In this document: piece after piece, positions 1 to 6,579 of the stretch
How positions within the stretch are numbered: the stretch's first letter is position 1
Layout: each line of letters starts with the position of its first letter
DNA from: CADEEN01 sp035716845
GTDB taxonomy: Bacteria; Pseudomonadota; Gammaproteobacteria; Burkholderiales; Burkholderiaceae_C
Assembly: GCA_035716845.1 (NCBI GenBank)
Contig: DASTJE010000249.1
Coordinates: 1-6,926 of the forward strand
Direction of reading: 5' to 3'
Length of the DNA: 6,926 nucleotides
The notes under the pieces: model-generated
Databases searched by the model: none
Seen by the model: only the letters and a program-made list of their open reading frames with translations
Told to the model about the DNA's origin: nothing
Translations under genes and position numbers: made by a program

Positions 1-321
1 GGCATCGCGTCCGAGATCGAGAAGTTCTACAAGGACAAGTACCCCGAGGTCTCGTCCAGCAAGGCCGGCGCGGTGGTGGCGGCCGGCAAGGCGCTGGGCG
101 ACATCTACAGCTGGAACGTGTTCCCGAAGATGAAGGTCACCTGGGGCACCTACCTCAACAACCTGGGCCACAGCGACACCGAGCCCGGCTGCTTCCGCTG
201 CCACGACAAGAAGCACTCGACGGCCGACGGCGCCAAGATCGGCCGCAACTGCAAGACCTGCCACGCGGTGCTGGCCGAGGACGAAGCCGACCCCGAGATC
301 CTCAAGCAGCTCAAGCCCTGA
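1..321 (+). CDS. Multiheme c-type cytochrome, C-terminal fragment (5' end outside window)
   Basis: The frame is open from the first base and ends at the TGA at 319-321, so only the last 106 residues of a longer protein are visible. Two heme c attachment sites are seen: CFRCH (190-204) and CKTCH (250-264). Histidines in LGHSD and KKHST lie near them and could act as distal ligands, which suggests bis-His low-potential hemes. The stretch WGTYLNNLGH followed by GCFRCHD resembles, from memory, the C-terminal part of NapC/NirT-like or cytochrome c3-like multiheme proteins of metal-respiring bacteria. Such proteins are membrane-anchored or periplasmic and pass electrons from quinol to periplasmic carriers. 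The family is an inference because the N-terminus, other hemes and any membrane anchor are outside the window. A GTG at 73 could be mistaken for a start, but the coding pattern clearly continues upstream of it. A terminator follows directly. Confidence 0.85.
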   Translation, partial: GIASEIEKFYKDKYPEVSSSKAGAVVAAGKALGDIYSWNVFPKMKVTWGTYLNNLGHSDTEPGCFRCHDKKHSTADGAKIGRNCKTCHAVLAEDEADPEILKQLKP

Positions 322-329
322 TTCTTCCC

Positions 330-353
330 CGGCCCGCGAGGGCGGGCCGTTTT
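330..353 (+). terminator. Intrinsic terminator after the multiheme cytochrome
   Basis: A perfect 8-bp GC stem (CGGCCCGC at 330-337 with GCGGGCCG at 342-349) has a 4-base loop and is followed directly by TTTT (350-353). It starts 9 bases after the upstream stop codon and lies before the next gene's ribosome binding site. It would end, or partly attenuate, transcription between the two cytochrome genes. Confidence 0.75.
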
Positions 354-364
354 CCAGCCGTACC

Positions 365-369
365 AGGAG
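365..369 (+). promoter_or_regulatory. Ribosome binding site of the small cytochrome c
   Basis: AGGAG lies 5 bases before the ATG at 375, a strong Shine-Dalgarno match that supports this start. It falls just downstream of the terminator hairpin. Confidence 0.7.
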
Positions 370-374
370 CCACC

Positions 375-650
375 ATGAAAGCTTTGATCGTTTCCGCGTT
401 CGTCGCCTGCGGCCTGCTGGCCGCCGGGGCCGCGCAGGCGAGCGCCGACCTCGCCGACAAGCAGTGCGGCAAGTGCCACTCGATGGACAAGAAGGGCAAG
501 GGCCCGTCCTTCAAGTCGATCTCGGCCAAGTACAAGGGCAACGAGGCCGGCGCCATCAAGGCGGCCACGGACCCCAAGGGCGACCACCCCGAACTCAAGG
601 CCAAGACCGAGGACGTGCAGACGGTCGTGAAGTGGATCCTGGCCCAGTGA
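375..650 (+). CDS. Small secreted class I cytochrome c (c551/c552-like) with possible His/His heme ligation
   Basis: This 91-residue protein starts with a Sec signal peptide: MKALIVSAF, a hydrophobic core, and a likely cleavage after AQA at about residue 22. The mature protein would be about 69 residues. CGKCH at residues 31-35 binds heme c, KGKGPSF (residues 40-46) matches the conserved Gly-Pro segment after the heme site, and VVKWIL near the C-terminus matches the last helix of cytochrome c551. It is therefore a soluble periplasmic electron shuttle. In c551-type proteins the distal ligand is a Met in a PMPP-like loop about 17 residues before that Trp. Here the equivalent loop reads GDHPELK and has no Met; the only mature Met (37) is adjacent to the heme site. 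His71 is the likely replacement. The gene stands between two terminators, so it is probably transcribed alone or by read-through from upstream. A plausible role is carrying electrons between an inner-membrane cytochrome and MtrA. Confidence 0.9.
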   Translation: MKALIVSAFVACGLLAAGAAQASADLADKQCGKCHSMDKKGKGPSFKSISAKYKGNEAGAIKAATDPKGDHPELKAKTEDVQTVVKWILAQ

Positions 651-674
651 CGGCGTCACCGGCCTGAGGCCCGA

Positions 675-698
675 GAAAGCCGGCGCGAGCCGGCTTTC
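675..698 (+). terminator. Hairpin terminator after the small cytochrome c
   Basis: A perfect 10-bp inverted repeat (GAAAGCCGGC at 675-684 with GCCGGCTTTC at 689-698) encloses a GCGA loop, a GNRA-type tetraloop. It begins 25 bases after the cytochrome stop codon. The downstream tract (GCGCTTTC) is only weakly T-rich, so termination strength is uncertain. The remaining non-coding stretch to 855 shows no clear promoter, RNA gene or repeat to my reading. Confidence 0.7.
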
Positions 699-840
699 GC
701 GCTTTCAGGCGGCACGCGTGTGCGCTCGTGCGCTTGCGGTCGGTCAAGCGTCCCCGTGCGGCGCGTCCCTACAGTGGGGCATCGTCGTTGCGCGGCGCTC
801 GTTCGCCGCGCGCACCTCACACCCGGCGCCCCGAAGACCA

Positions 841-845
841 AGGAG
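841..845 (+). promoter_or_regulatory. Ribosome binding site that fixes the Fe-S protein start
   Basis: AGGAG lies 10 bases before the ATG at 856. The frame is open upstream as far as 718, but those 46 codons encode an Arg- and Ala-rich stretch with no similarity to the family. The ATG at 856 gives a protein beginning directly with a hydrophobic membrane helix, so it is preferred. Confidence 0.65.
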
Positions 846-855
846 CCGCCCCGCG

Positions 856-2880
856 ATGGGCCCGATCGGGATCACCGTGCTGATGCTGCTGGGCTTTGCC
901 GGCTTCGGCTGGCTGGCCTGGCGCAAGCTCGCGCTGCTGCCGCACCTGCAGCCCGAAGTCCGGTGGGACCGGCCCGCCGCGCGCCTGAAGGCCGTGCTCG
1001 TCAACGGCTTCCTGCAGCAGCGCATGATCGCGCGCGAGCCCAGGGCCGGCGTGATGCACGCGGTGATCTTCCTCGGCTTCATGACGCTGCTGGCGCGCAA
1101 GCTGCAGCTCATCGCCATCGGCTACCACGAGCCCTTCGTCTACCCGGGGCTGGCCGGCGGGCTGTTCGCCGCCGCCAAGGATGCGGTCGAGATCGCGGTG
1201 CTGGCGGCGCTGGCCTACGCCTTCTGGCGCCGTTACGTGCTCAAGCCGCGCCGCCTGGAGCCCAACCGCGAGGCGCTGCTGGTGCTGTCGCTGATCACGG
1301 TGATCATGCTGACGGACCTCGCCTACGACGGCTTGCGCTTCGCGCTGTTCGCCGCCGGCGATGCCGGCATCGCGCACGAGCGCGCCTTCGCGTTCGCCGG
1401 CCGGGCGCTGTCGGAAGCCTTCACCGGCTGGTCGCCCGACGTGCTGCGCGCCGGCTACCACCTCGCGTACTGGACGCAGCTCGTCACGGTGTTCGCGTTC
1501 CTGGTGATCCTGCCCACCGGCGAGCACTTCCACATCGCCACCGCGCTGCCGGCGCTGTTCCTGCACCGCGGCCGCCCGGCGCACCAGGTGCCGGCGGTCG
1601 ACCTCGAGGCCATGATGGCCGACGACGCCGACCCGGCCACGCTCAAGGTGGGCGCGCGCACGGCGCGCGACCTGTCGTGGAAGGACGCCTTCGACGCCTT
1701 CACCTGCACCGAGTGCGGCCGCTGCAAGGACGCCTGCCCGACCTTCCTCACCGGCAAGCCGCTGGCGCTGAAGTGGGTGCACGACGGCGTCAAGCACCAT
1801 CTGATGGCCCAGCGCGAGACCCTCCTCGCCGGTGCGCCGAAGGACGGCGAGGACCCGCTGCCGCCGCTGGTGGGCACGGTCATCGCCGAGGACGCGCTGT
1901 GGGCCTGCACCACCTGCGGCTACTGCGAGGCCGCCTGCCCGATCGAGCTCGAGCACCTGCCCAAGTTCTTCAAGCTGCGCCAGCACCGGGTGATGATGGA
2001 CGGCGAGTTCCCGCACGAGCTCAAGCCCGTGTTCGAGGCCTACGAGTCGCAGAGCAACCCCTGGGGTCTGCCGGCACAGAGCCGCGCCGACTGGGCGAAC
2101 GGCCTCGACGTGCCGCGCTGGACCGACGCCGCGCAGGCTGCGGAGTTCGACGTGCTCTTCTACGTCGGTTCGGCGCAGTCGTTCGACCCGCGCGGCCAGA
2201 AGATCGCGCGTGCCGTCGTGCAGGTGCTGCGCGCCGCGGGCGTGCGCCTGGCCATCCTCGGCGAGGCCGAGAGCTCGACCGGCGAGTGCGTGCGCCGTGT
2301 CGGCAACGAGATGCTGTTCCAGCAGCTCGCCGCGAGCCTGGTGGCCACGCTCAACGGCCTGGGCGTGCGCCACATCGTCACCGCCGACCCGCACGCCTTC
2401 AACACCCTGAAGAACGAGTACCCGGCCTTCGGCGGGCAGTGGGCCGTCGAGCACCACAGCCAGTGCATCGCGCGCCTGCTGCGCGAGGGCCGGCTCGCGG
2501 TGGCGCCACGCTTCGAGCGCGTGCTGCTGCACGACCCGTGCTACCTGGGCCGCCACAACGGCGAGTACGGCGCCCCGCGCGAGGTGCTGGCGCAGGTGGT
2601 GCGCGACACGCCGCGCGAGTTCGCGCTGCACGGGCCGAAGTCGATGTGCTGCGGCGCCGGCGGCGGGCGCATGTGGATGGAGGAGTCGATCGGCACGCGC
2701 ATCAACGTGCTGCGCGCCGAGCAGGCGCTGGCCGAGCAGCCGCAGGTCGTCGCCACCGCCTGCCCGTACTGCGCACTGATGCTCGACGACGGCTTCAAGG
2801 CGCTCGACCGCGCCGATGCCGTGGCCACGCGCGACATCGCCGAGCTGGTGGCCGAGGCGCTGGTGCCGCGCACCCCCTGA
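856..2880 (+). CDS. Membrane-bound (Fe-S) oxidoreductase, NarI-like + 4Fe-4S + two CCG domains (EtfD/HdrD-like)
   Basis: This 674-residue inner-membrane protein has the architecture of EtfD/FadF-type ETF:quinone oxidoreductases and HdrD-related Fe-S proteins. The N-terminal part has about five hydrophobic segments (near 3-24, 64-86, 104-126, 139-165, 200-222) with His68, His202, His224 and His226 as candidate heme b ligands, as in NarI-like domains. Two 4Fe-4S sites follow: CTECGRCKDACP (Cys284, 287, 290, 294) and CTTCGYCEAACP (Cys351, 354, 357, 361). Two CCG-type domains complete it. The second is intact (Cys562, Cys598-Cys599, Cys636, Cys639). The first (about 433-545) keeps the fold signature (FDPRGQK, GNEMLFQ, FNTLKNEYP) but has Ser439, Ser474, Asp511 and Ala514 where cysteines are expected. 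It would transfer electrons between a cytoplasmic donor and quinone; the donor is unknown, and no etfAB is visible. hemG follows after 22 bases, probably in the same operon. Confidence 0.9.
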   Translation: MGPIGITVLMLLGFAGFGWLAWRKLALLPHLQPEVRWDRPAARLKAVLVNGFLQQRMIAREPRAGVMHAVIFLGFMTLLARKLQLIAIGYHEPFVYPGLAGGLFAAAKDAVEIAVLAALAYAFWRRYVLKPRRLEPNREALLVLSLITVIMLTDLAYDGLRFALFAAGDAGIAHERAFAFAGRALSEAFTGWSPDVLRAGYHLAYWTQLVTVFAFLVILPTGEHFHIATALPALFLHRGRPAHQVPAVDLEAMMADDADPATLKVGARTARDLSWKDAFDAFTCTECGRCKDACPTFLTGKPLALKWVHDGVKHHLMAQRETLLAGAPKDGEDPLPPLVGTVIAEDALWACTTCGYCEAACPIELEHLPKFFKLRQHRVMMDGEFPHELKPVFEAYESQSNPWGLPAQSRADWANGLDVPRWTDAAQAAEFDVLFYVGSAQSFDPRGQKIARAVVQVLRAAGVRLAILGEAESSTGECVRRVGNEMLFQQLAASLVATLNGLGVRHIVTADPHAFNTLKNEYPAFGGQWAVEHHSQCIARLLREGRLAVAPRFERVLLHDPCYLGRHNGEYGAPREVLAQVVRDTPREFALHGPKSMCCGAGGGRMWMEESIGTRINVLRAEQALAEQPQVVATACPYCALMLDDGFKALDRADAVATRDIAELVAEALVPRTP

Positions 2881-2902
2881 CGCGAACCCTGCGAGGACGA
2901 CG

Positions 2903-3451
2903 ATGGCCCGCACCCTGATCGCCTACTCCACCACCGACGGCCACACCGGGCGCATCTGCGAACGCCTGGCCCAGGTGCTTGGCGCGCACGGCCATGCGGC
3001 CACCGTCAAGCGACTGGCGGACTGCGGCGCGTCCGATGTCGAGGGCGCCGATGCGGTGGTGATCGGCGCCTCGATCCGCTACGGCAAGCACCAGCCCCAG
3101 GTGGCCGAGTTCATCGCCCGCCACCAGCGGGCGCTCGAGGCGCGGCCCAACGCCTTCTTCTCGGTCAACGTGGTCGCGCGCAAGCCCGGCAAGGACGTGC
3201 CCGAGGGCAACCCCTACCTGCGCAAGTTCCTCAAGGGCATCGCCTGGAAGCCGCAGCGCCTGGCGGTGTTCGCCGGCCGCATCGAGTACCCGAGCCTGGG
3301 CTTGCTGGACCGCACGATGATCCGCTTCATCATGTGGATCACCAAGGGCCCGACCGACCCGACCGGCACCTTCGAATTCACCGACTGGTCGCGCGTGCAG
3401 GCCTTCGGCGAGGCCTTCGCCGCCGCGCTGGACGCGCCACGGCAGCGTTGA
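2903..3451 (+). CDS. hemG: Menaquinone/quinone-dependent protoporphyrinogen IX dehydrogenase, HemG type
   Basis: This 182-residue flavodoxin-like protein matches the size of E. coli HemG (181). The FMN phosphate loop is seen at residues 8-16 (YSTTDGHTG), a second flavin-contact region at 54-63 (IGASIRYGKH), and the long insert typical of HemG, rather than plain flavodoxins, at about 90-115 (RKPGKDVPEGNPYLRKFL). The C-terminal block with GRIEYP, MIRFIMWITKG and DWSRV is also characteristic. HemG oxidises protoporphyrinogen IX to protoporphyrin IX, the penultimate step of heme synthesis, and passes electrons to membrane quinones, so it works without oxygen. The start at 2903 is preferred over an in-frame ATG at 2816, which lies inside the upstream gene; GAGGA at 2893-2897 is a good ribosome binding site. 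It is probably cotranscribed with the Fe-S oxidoreductase. The context suggests heme supply for the nearby multiheme cytochromes. Confidence 0.93.
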   Translation: MARTLIAYSTTDGHTGRICERLAQVLGAHGHAATVKRLADCGASDVEGADAVVIGASIRYGKHQPQVAEFIARHQRALEARPNAFFSVNVVARKPGKDVPEGNPYLRKFLKGIAWKPQRLAVFAGRIEYPSLGLLDRTMIRFIMWITKGPTDPTGTFEFTDWSRVQAFGEAFAAALDAPRQR

Positions 3452-3463
3452 GTGGCGCGGCGC

Positions 3464-3496
3464 GCGCCCGGGCGCACCCCCGGGCGCTGCCCGGGG
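3464..3496. terminator. GC-rich hairpin region between convergent genes
   Basis: The 49 bases between the convergent stop codons hold two overlapping inverted repeats: a 9-bp stem (3464-3472 with 3479-3487) and an 8-bp stem (3478-3485 with 3489-3496). They share the middle arm, so only one can form at a time. Neither is followed by a clear T tract on either strand. A bidirectional terminator or RNA 3'-end stabiliser is likely, but this is inferred from position and pairing only. Confidence 0.5.
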
Positions 3497-3500
3497 CCGC

Positions 3501-5582
3501 TCAGAACTGGTAGCGCAGCGCCACGCGGATCACGTTGACGCGGTAGCTGGGCGCCTGCTGCCCGAAGGTCAGCAGATTGGGCAGCGTGTCCGCCGCGACC
3601 CCGTCGAGTCGCCAATCCTGTGCGCCGTACTCCTCGTGCCACAGGCTGCCGGTGACGGACATCTTCTCGTTGAGGCGGTAGGTCGCGAACAGGCGCACGC
3701 TGTCGAGAGACACCTTCTGGGTCGGGAAGGCCGGCTCGCCCACGCCCGTGCGCACGGCGACGTCGCTGCGCGACCGTGACACGCTGAGGTCGGCGCCGAT
3801 GTCGAGCTTGTCGGGGATGGCGGCGTGGCGCACGCCCAGGCCCACCATCTCGAAGCGGTCCTCCACGCGGCCACTCCAGTCGGGGGCGCCATAGGCCAGG
3901 CTGCCGTCCTGCCGCGACCGTACGCGCTCGCCGTGGGCGTAGGCGGTGATCTGGGTCGACTCCGACAGGTTGACGGCCAGGTCCGCACCGAAGCTCGAAC
4001 TGCGCGCCTCCTTCAGGCCGATCAGCGACTTGTCGTAGTCGTCGTTGGCGAAGTCGGCGCTCAGCCCGACGCTGACCTGCTCGCTGACCGTCAGGTCGCC
4101 GCGCACGCCGCCGCTGTGGCGCGTACGGGCCGCGAGGTTGAACTTGCGAAGCAGCGGGTTCTCCGGCGCTCCGAACCAGGTGGCCACGCCATACGACGAG
4201 TGGTCGCGCTCGCTGGCCGAGAGCTTGCCCGAGAGGGCCAGGTTTTCCAGCGCCTGCACGCTCGCGCGGGCCCACAGGGAGGTTTCGCGCGTGTCGACCA
4301 CTTCGGCGTACGAGCGTTCACGGCGCTCGTGGTCGAGCCCGCCCGCGAACTTCCAGCTGCCCGGTCCGCGGTAGTCTGCGCCCACCTTGAAGCGGTCCAG
4401 CACGAAGCTGAACGGCGTGTTGCTGCGCAGCTGCGTGGCGGGGAACATGTCGGTGGCCACCTGCGGATAGGCCGCCACGACCGTGCGGTTGTCGCGCTCG
4501 TCGTGCGACCAGCTCGCGTGCACGCGCAGGCCGGCCAGCGGCGCCGCGCTCAGTCGCACCGTGCCGGCGTAGGTGCTGACCCGGCCGTCGAGCGATGACG
4601 CCGGCAGCGCCGGCAGCCCCGTCAAGGCGGCATTGATCGTCGACGGCAGGTAGGCGTCGTCCTGTGTCATGCGGCCGATCGCGAAATCCGCGCTCGCGCG
4701 AATCGTCGGCGTGAGCTGGTAGCCGGCCGAGCCGAACACCTGCTGGAAGCTGTTGTCCGGCGCCAGGGCGAGCCGGCCACGGTCCGCGCCCGCCACCGGC
4801 GAGAAGGGGTTGTCCCAGGCCAGCGACGTCGGTCCATTGCGGAACTGCGACAGCGAGTAGCCCAGCGTCGCCTGAAGCCTCGCGCTGACGTAGGACGCGC
4901 TGAGCTCGAACTGGTCGGTAGTCTGGTCCACCGGGAAGGCCAGTTGCGCCGCAGTGGCGAAATGGGAGGCCGATCCGGCCAGCGTGCCCTCGCGCACGTC
5001 GTGGCGCATGCTGACGCGGTACACCCAGTTGGCCATGCCCACGAAGCTGCCACCGACCTCGAAGCGCTTGCGCTGAGTGCCGAGCTCCACGGACTGGAGC
5101 GTGGAGGCGAGCGGCATGCCGGCCGTGGTCGCCGCCGGGAAGCCGGCGGGCAAGGTCAGATCGTTGCTGCCGATGCCCAGGAACGGCGAAGCCGCGCCGT
5201 CGGTCGCGAAGCGCGGCAGTTCGGCGTAGCCGATGCGCAGGCTGTACAGGCCCTCGCGCCCCACGCGGGCCAGCACGCCGCGCGTGTCCAGGCCCAGATC
5301 GGCGGCGCGCAGGTCGGCCCAGTAGCCGTCGCCGCGGTAGGACACGTTGCCGCCGAGCACCGCGAAGGCGCCCTTCTGGTCGAGACCGGTGTAGCTGCCG
5401 AAGGTGGTCGAGTCCTCCGACACGCTGCCGATGCCCGCTTCGATTGCGCCGGTGGCGCCCTTCGGGTAGGGGCAGTTCTCGCACTTCCATTGCGAGGTGT
5501 CGACTGCGGGCTGTGCGGTGCCGAGCGCCGGGAACAGGCCCAGTGCGGCGAGCAGGAAGACAGGGGTGTGGCCGTTCTTCAT
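3501..5582 (-). CDS. MtrB/PioB-family decaheme-associated outer-membrane beta-barrel protein
   Basis: This 693-residue protein is close to Shewanella MtrB in length (about 697). It begins with a Sec signal peptide (cleavage likely after residue 23, GTA|Q). After it comes a CENC motif (Cys34, Cys37), the N-terminal CXXC pair typical of MtrB/PioB; these are the only cysteines in the protein. The rest alternates short aromatic and polar beta-strand segments with Gly/Asp-rich turns and ends in Phe (RYQF), the usual outer-membrane barrel signal for BAM insertion. MtrB forms a large pore that sheathes the decaheme MtrA cytochrome so that electrons can cross the outer membrane. The gene starts 28 bases after the decaheme gene stop, which implies cotranscription and complex formation. 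The ribosome binding site is weak (ACGGAC upstream of the ATG), so translation may depend on coupling or low initiation. Alternative family names are MtoB and PioB; sequence alone does not separate Fe(II) oxidation from metal reduction. Confidence 0.93.
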   Translation of the reverse strand: MKNGHTPVFLLAALGLFPALGTAQPAVDTSQWKCENCPYPKGATGAIEAGIGSVSEDSTTFGSYTGLDQKGAFAVLGGNVSYRGDGYWADLRAADLGLDTRGVLARVGREGLYSLRIGYAELPRFATDGAASPFLGIGSNDLTLPAGFPAATTAGMPLASTLQSVELGTQRKRFEVGGSFVGMANWVYRVSMRHDVREGTLAGSASHFATAAQLAFPVDQTTDQFELSASYVSARLQATLGYSLSQFRNGPTSLAWDNPFSPVAGADRGRLALAPDNSFQQVFGSAGYQLTPTIRASADFAIGRMTQDDAYLPSTINAALTGLPALPASSLDGRVSTYAGTVRLSAAPLAGLRVHASWSHDERDNRTVVAAYPQVATDMFPATQLRSNTPFSFVLDRFKVGADYRGPGSWKFAGGLDHERRERSYAEVVDTRETSLWARASVQALENLALSGKLSASERDHSSYGVATWFGAPENPLLRKFNLAARTRHSGGVRGDLTVSEQVSVGLSADFANDDYDKSLIGLKEARSSSFGADLAVNLSESTQITAYAHGERVRSRQDGSLAYGAPDWSGRVEDRFEMVGLGVRHAAIPDKLDIGADLSVSRSRSDVAVRTGVGEPAFPTQKVSLDSVRLFATYRLNEKMSVTGSLWHEEYGAQDWRLDGVAADTLPNLLTFGQQAPSYRVNVIRVALRYQF

Positions 5583-5610
5583 GTGCGTGGTGTCCGTTGT
5601 GAGCGCGCGT

Positions 5611-6579
5611 TCAGCGCATCAGCTTGGCGCCGGAGGGATGGTTGGAGCCGTGTACCTGCGTGTGGCAGTTGGTGCAGCTGCCGGCCACCACGAAGGCGGC
5701 GCCGCCGGCCGGCCCGCCGGGCAGGCTGTTGGCGGTACGCGCGAGCGACGGGTGGCCCGAGGCGCTGTGGCACTGCTGGCACAGCAGCGGCGCCGACTTC
5801 GTCAGCAGCGCCGGCCGCACCGAGCCGTGTGGGCTGTGGCACAGGCTGCAGTCCTCCGACACGGGGGCGTGCTCCCACAGCAGCGGCCCGCGCTTGTCGG
5901 CGTGGCAGGAATAGCAGGTCTGGTTGAGCGTGGGCTTGGCCAGCATTGCAGTGGCACTGCCCGAGCCGTGCGGCGCATGGCAGTCGCTGCAGGCCATCTG
6001 GCCCTGGCGCACCGGGTGCGCCGAGGCCTTGTGGAAGTCGGCGCGCTGCTGCTTGTGGCAGGTCCAGCACACCTGTGGCTCGGTCTTCTTGGCGAGCACC
6101 GCGTCGCCCTCGGGGCGGTGCATCTTGTGGCAGTCGGTGCACGCCACATCGGCGCGCTCGTGTGTGCTGGCATGCCAACCGGTGCGCGACGTGTTCTCGT
6201 GGCACGTCAGGCACACCTGGTTGCGCTGCGCCAGAGTGAACTTCGAGTCGGGCTTGAAACTGACGATGGCCGAGGCGCGCTTGTTGCGCGCGTGCAGCGC
6301 GCCGGGGCCGTGGCAGGCCTCGCACTGCAGGCCGCCCGCGCCGAAGGGCGAGCGCTTGTCGCCGCGGTGCGCGTGCTTGGTCTTGAACAGCGCGCTGCCC
6401 GAATAGGCCGCGCCCTCGTCGTCATGGCAGCCCAGGCAGGTGTCGGCCCCCTTGCTGCTGTACTGGTCAGGCGACGGCAGCGGGGCCGCCGCTGCGCCAG
6501 CCTGGCCCCAGGCGGCGGGTGCGGCGACCACCGCGAAGGTGACCACCAGGGCACGGAGGAGGGGTTGCAGCATCTTCAT
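5611..6579 (-). CDS. Decaheme periplasmic c-type cytochrome, MtrA/DmsE/PioA family
   Basis: This 322-residue protein has exactly ten CXXCH heme sites, with first Cys at residues 48, 86, 123, 147, 171, 197, 222, 244, 267 and 302. Many further histidines (for example 69, 71, 96, 136, 140, 154, 183, 204, 251, 310) can act as distal ligands, as in bis-His MtrA. Length and heme count match MtrA (about 333 residues). The chosen start gives a clean Sec signal peptide (MKMLQPLLR, hydrophobic core, cleavage near AWG-QA at 25). The longer frame from 6636 adds 19 polar residues before the signal and is less likely; a start at 6573, two codons later, is also possible. MtrA spans the MtrB pore as a heme wire, linking periplasmic carriers to the cell exterior. 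It precedes the mtrB-like gene by 28 bases. There is no PioA-like long N-terminal extension. The extended PioA form is used in phototrophic Fe(II) oxidation; the short form is shared by reducers (MtrA) and presumed oxidisers (MtoA). Confidence 0.95.
   Translation of the reverse strand: MKMLQPLLRALVVTFAVVAAPAAWGQAGAAAAPLPSPDQYSSKGADTCLGCHDDEGAAYSGSALFKTKHAHRGDKRSPFGAGGLQCEACHGPGALHARNKRASAIVSFKPDSKFTLAQRNQVCLTCHENTSRTGWHASTHERADVACTDCHKMHRPEGDAVLAKKTEPQVCWTCHKQQRADFHKASAHPVRQGQMACSDCHAPHGSGSATAMLAKPTLNQTCYSCHADKRGPLLWEHAPVSEDCSLCHSPHGSVRPALLTKSAPLLCQQCHSASGHPSLARTANSLPGGPAGGAAFVVAGSCTNCHTQVHGSNHPSGAKLMR

Noticed and set aside
375..413. Lipobox in the small cytochrome signal (FVAC with Cys12)
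   Set aside because: The hydrophobic stretch before Cys12 is too short and Phe at -3 is atypical; the AQA site at 20-22 fits ordinary signal peptidase I.
734..775. Sigma70-like promoter before the Fe-S gene (TTGCGG ... TACAGT)
   Set aside because: The spacing is about 30 bases, far from the usual 16-18, and no better pair was found.
718..855. N-terminal extension of the Fe-S oxidoreductase from 718
   Set aside because: The added 46 residues are Arg/Ala-rich and do not resemble the family, whereas ATG 856 has an AGGAG and starts directly with a membrane helix.
817..2913. A 698-codon open frame on the minus strand opposite the Fe-S oxidoreductase
   Set aside because: It mirrors a high-GC gene, is low-complexity (Arg, Ala, Gly, His, Val) with no domain, and the plus strand carries clear Fe-S motifs.
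720..2918. A 732-codon plus-strand frame overlapping the Fe-S gene
   Set aside because: Its translation is almost entirely Arg/Ala/Gly/Pro, a typical out-of-frame product of GC-rich coding DNA.
3825..5927. Long plus-strand open frames (3825-4598, 4944-5927) opposite the barrel and decaheme genes
   Set aside because: They are antisense shadows; the minus strand carries the signal peptides, CXXC motif, ten heme sites and barrel features.
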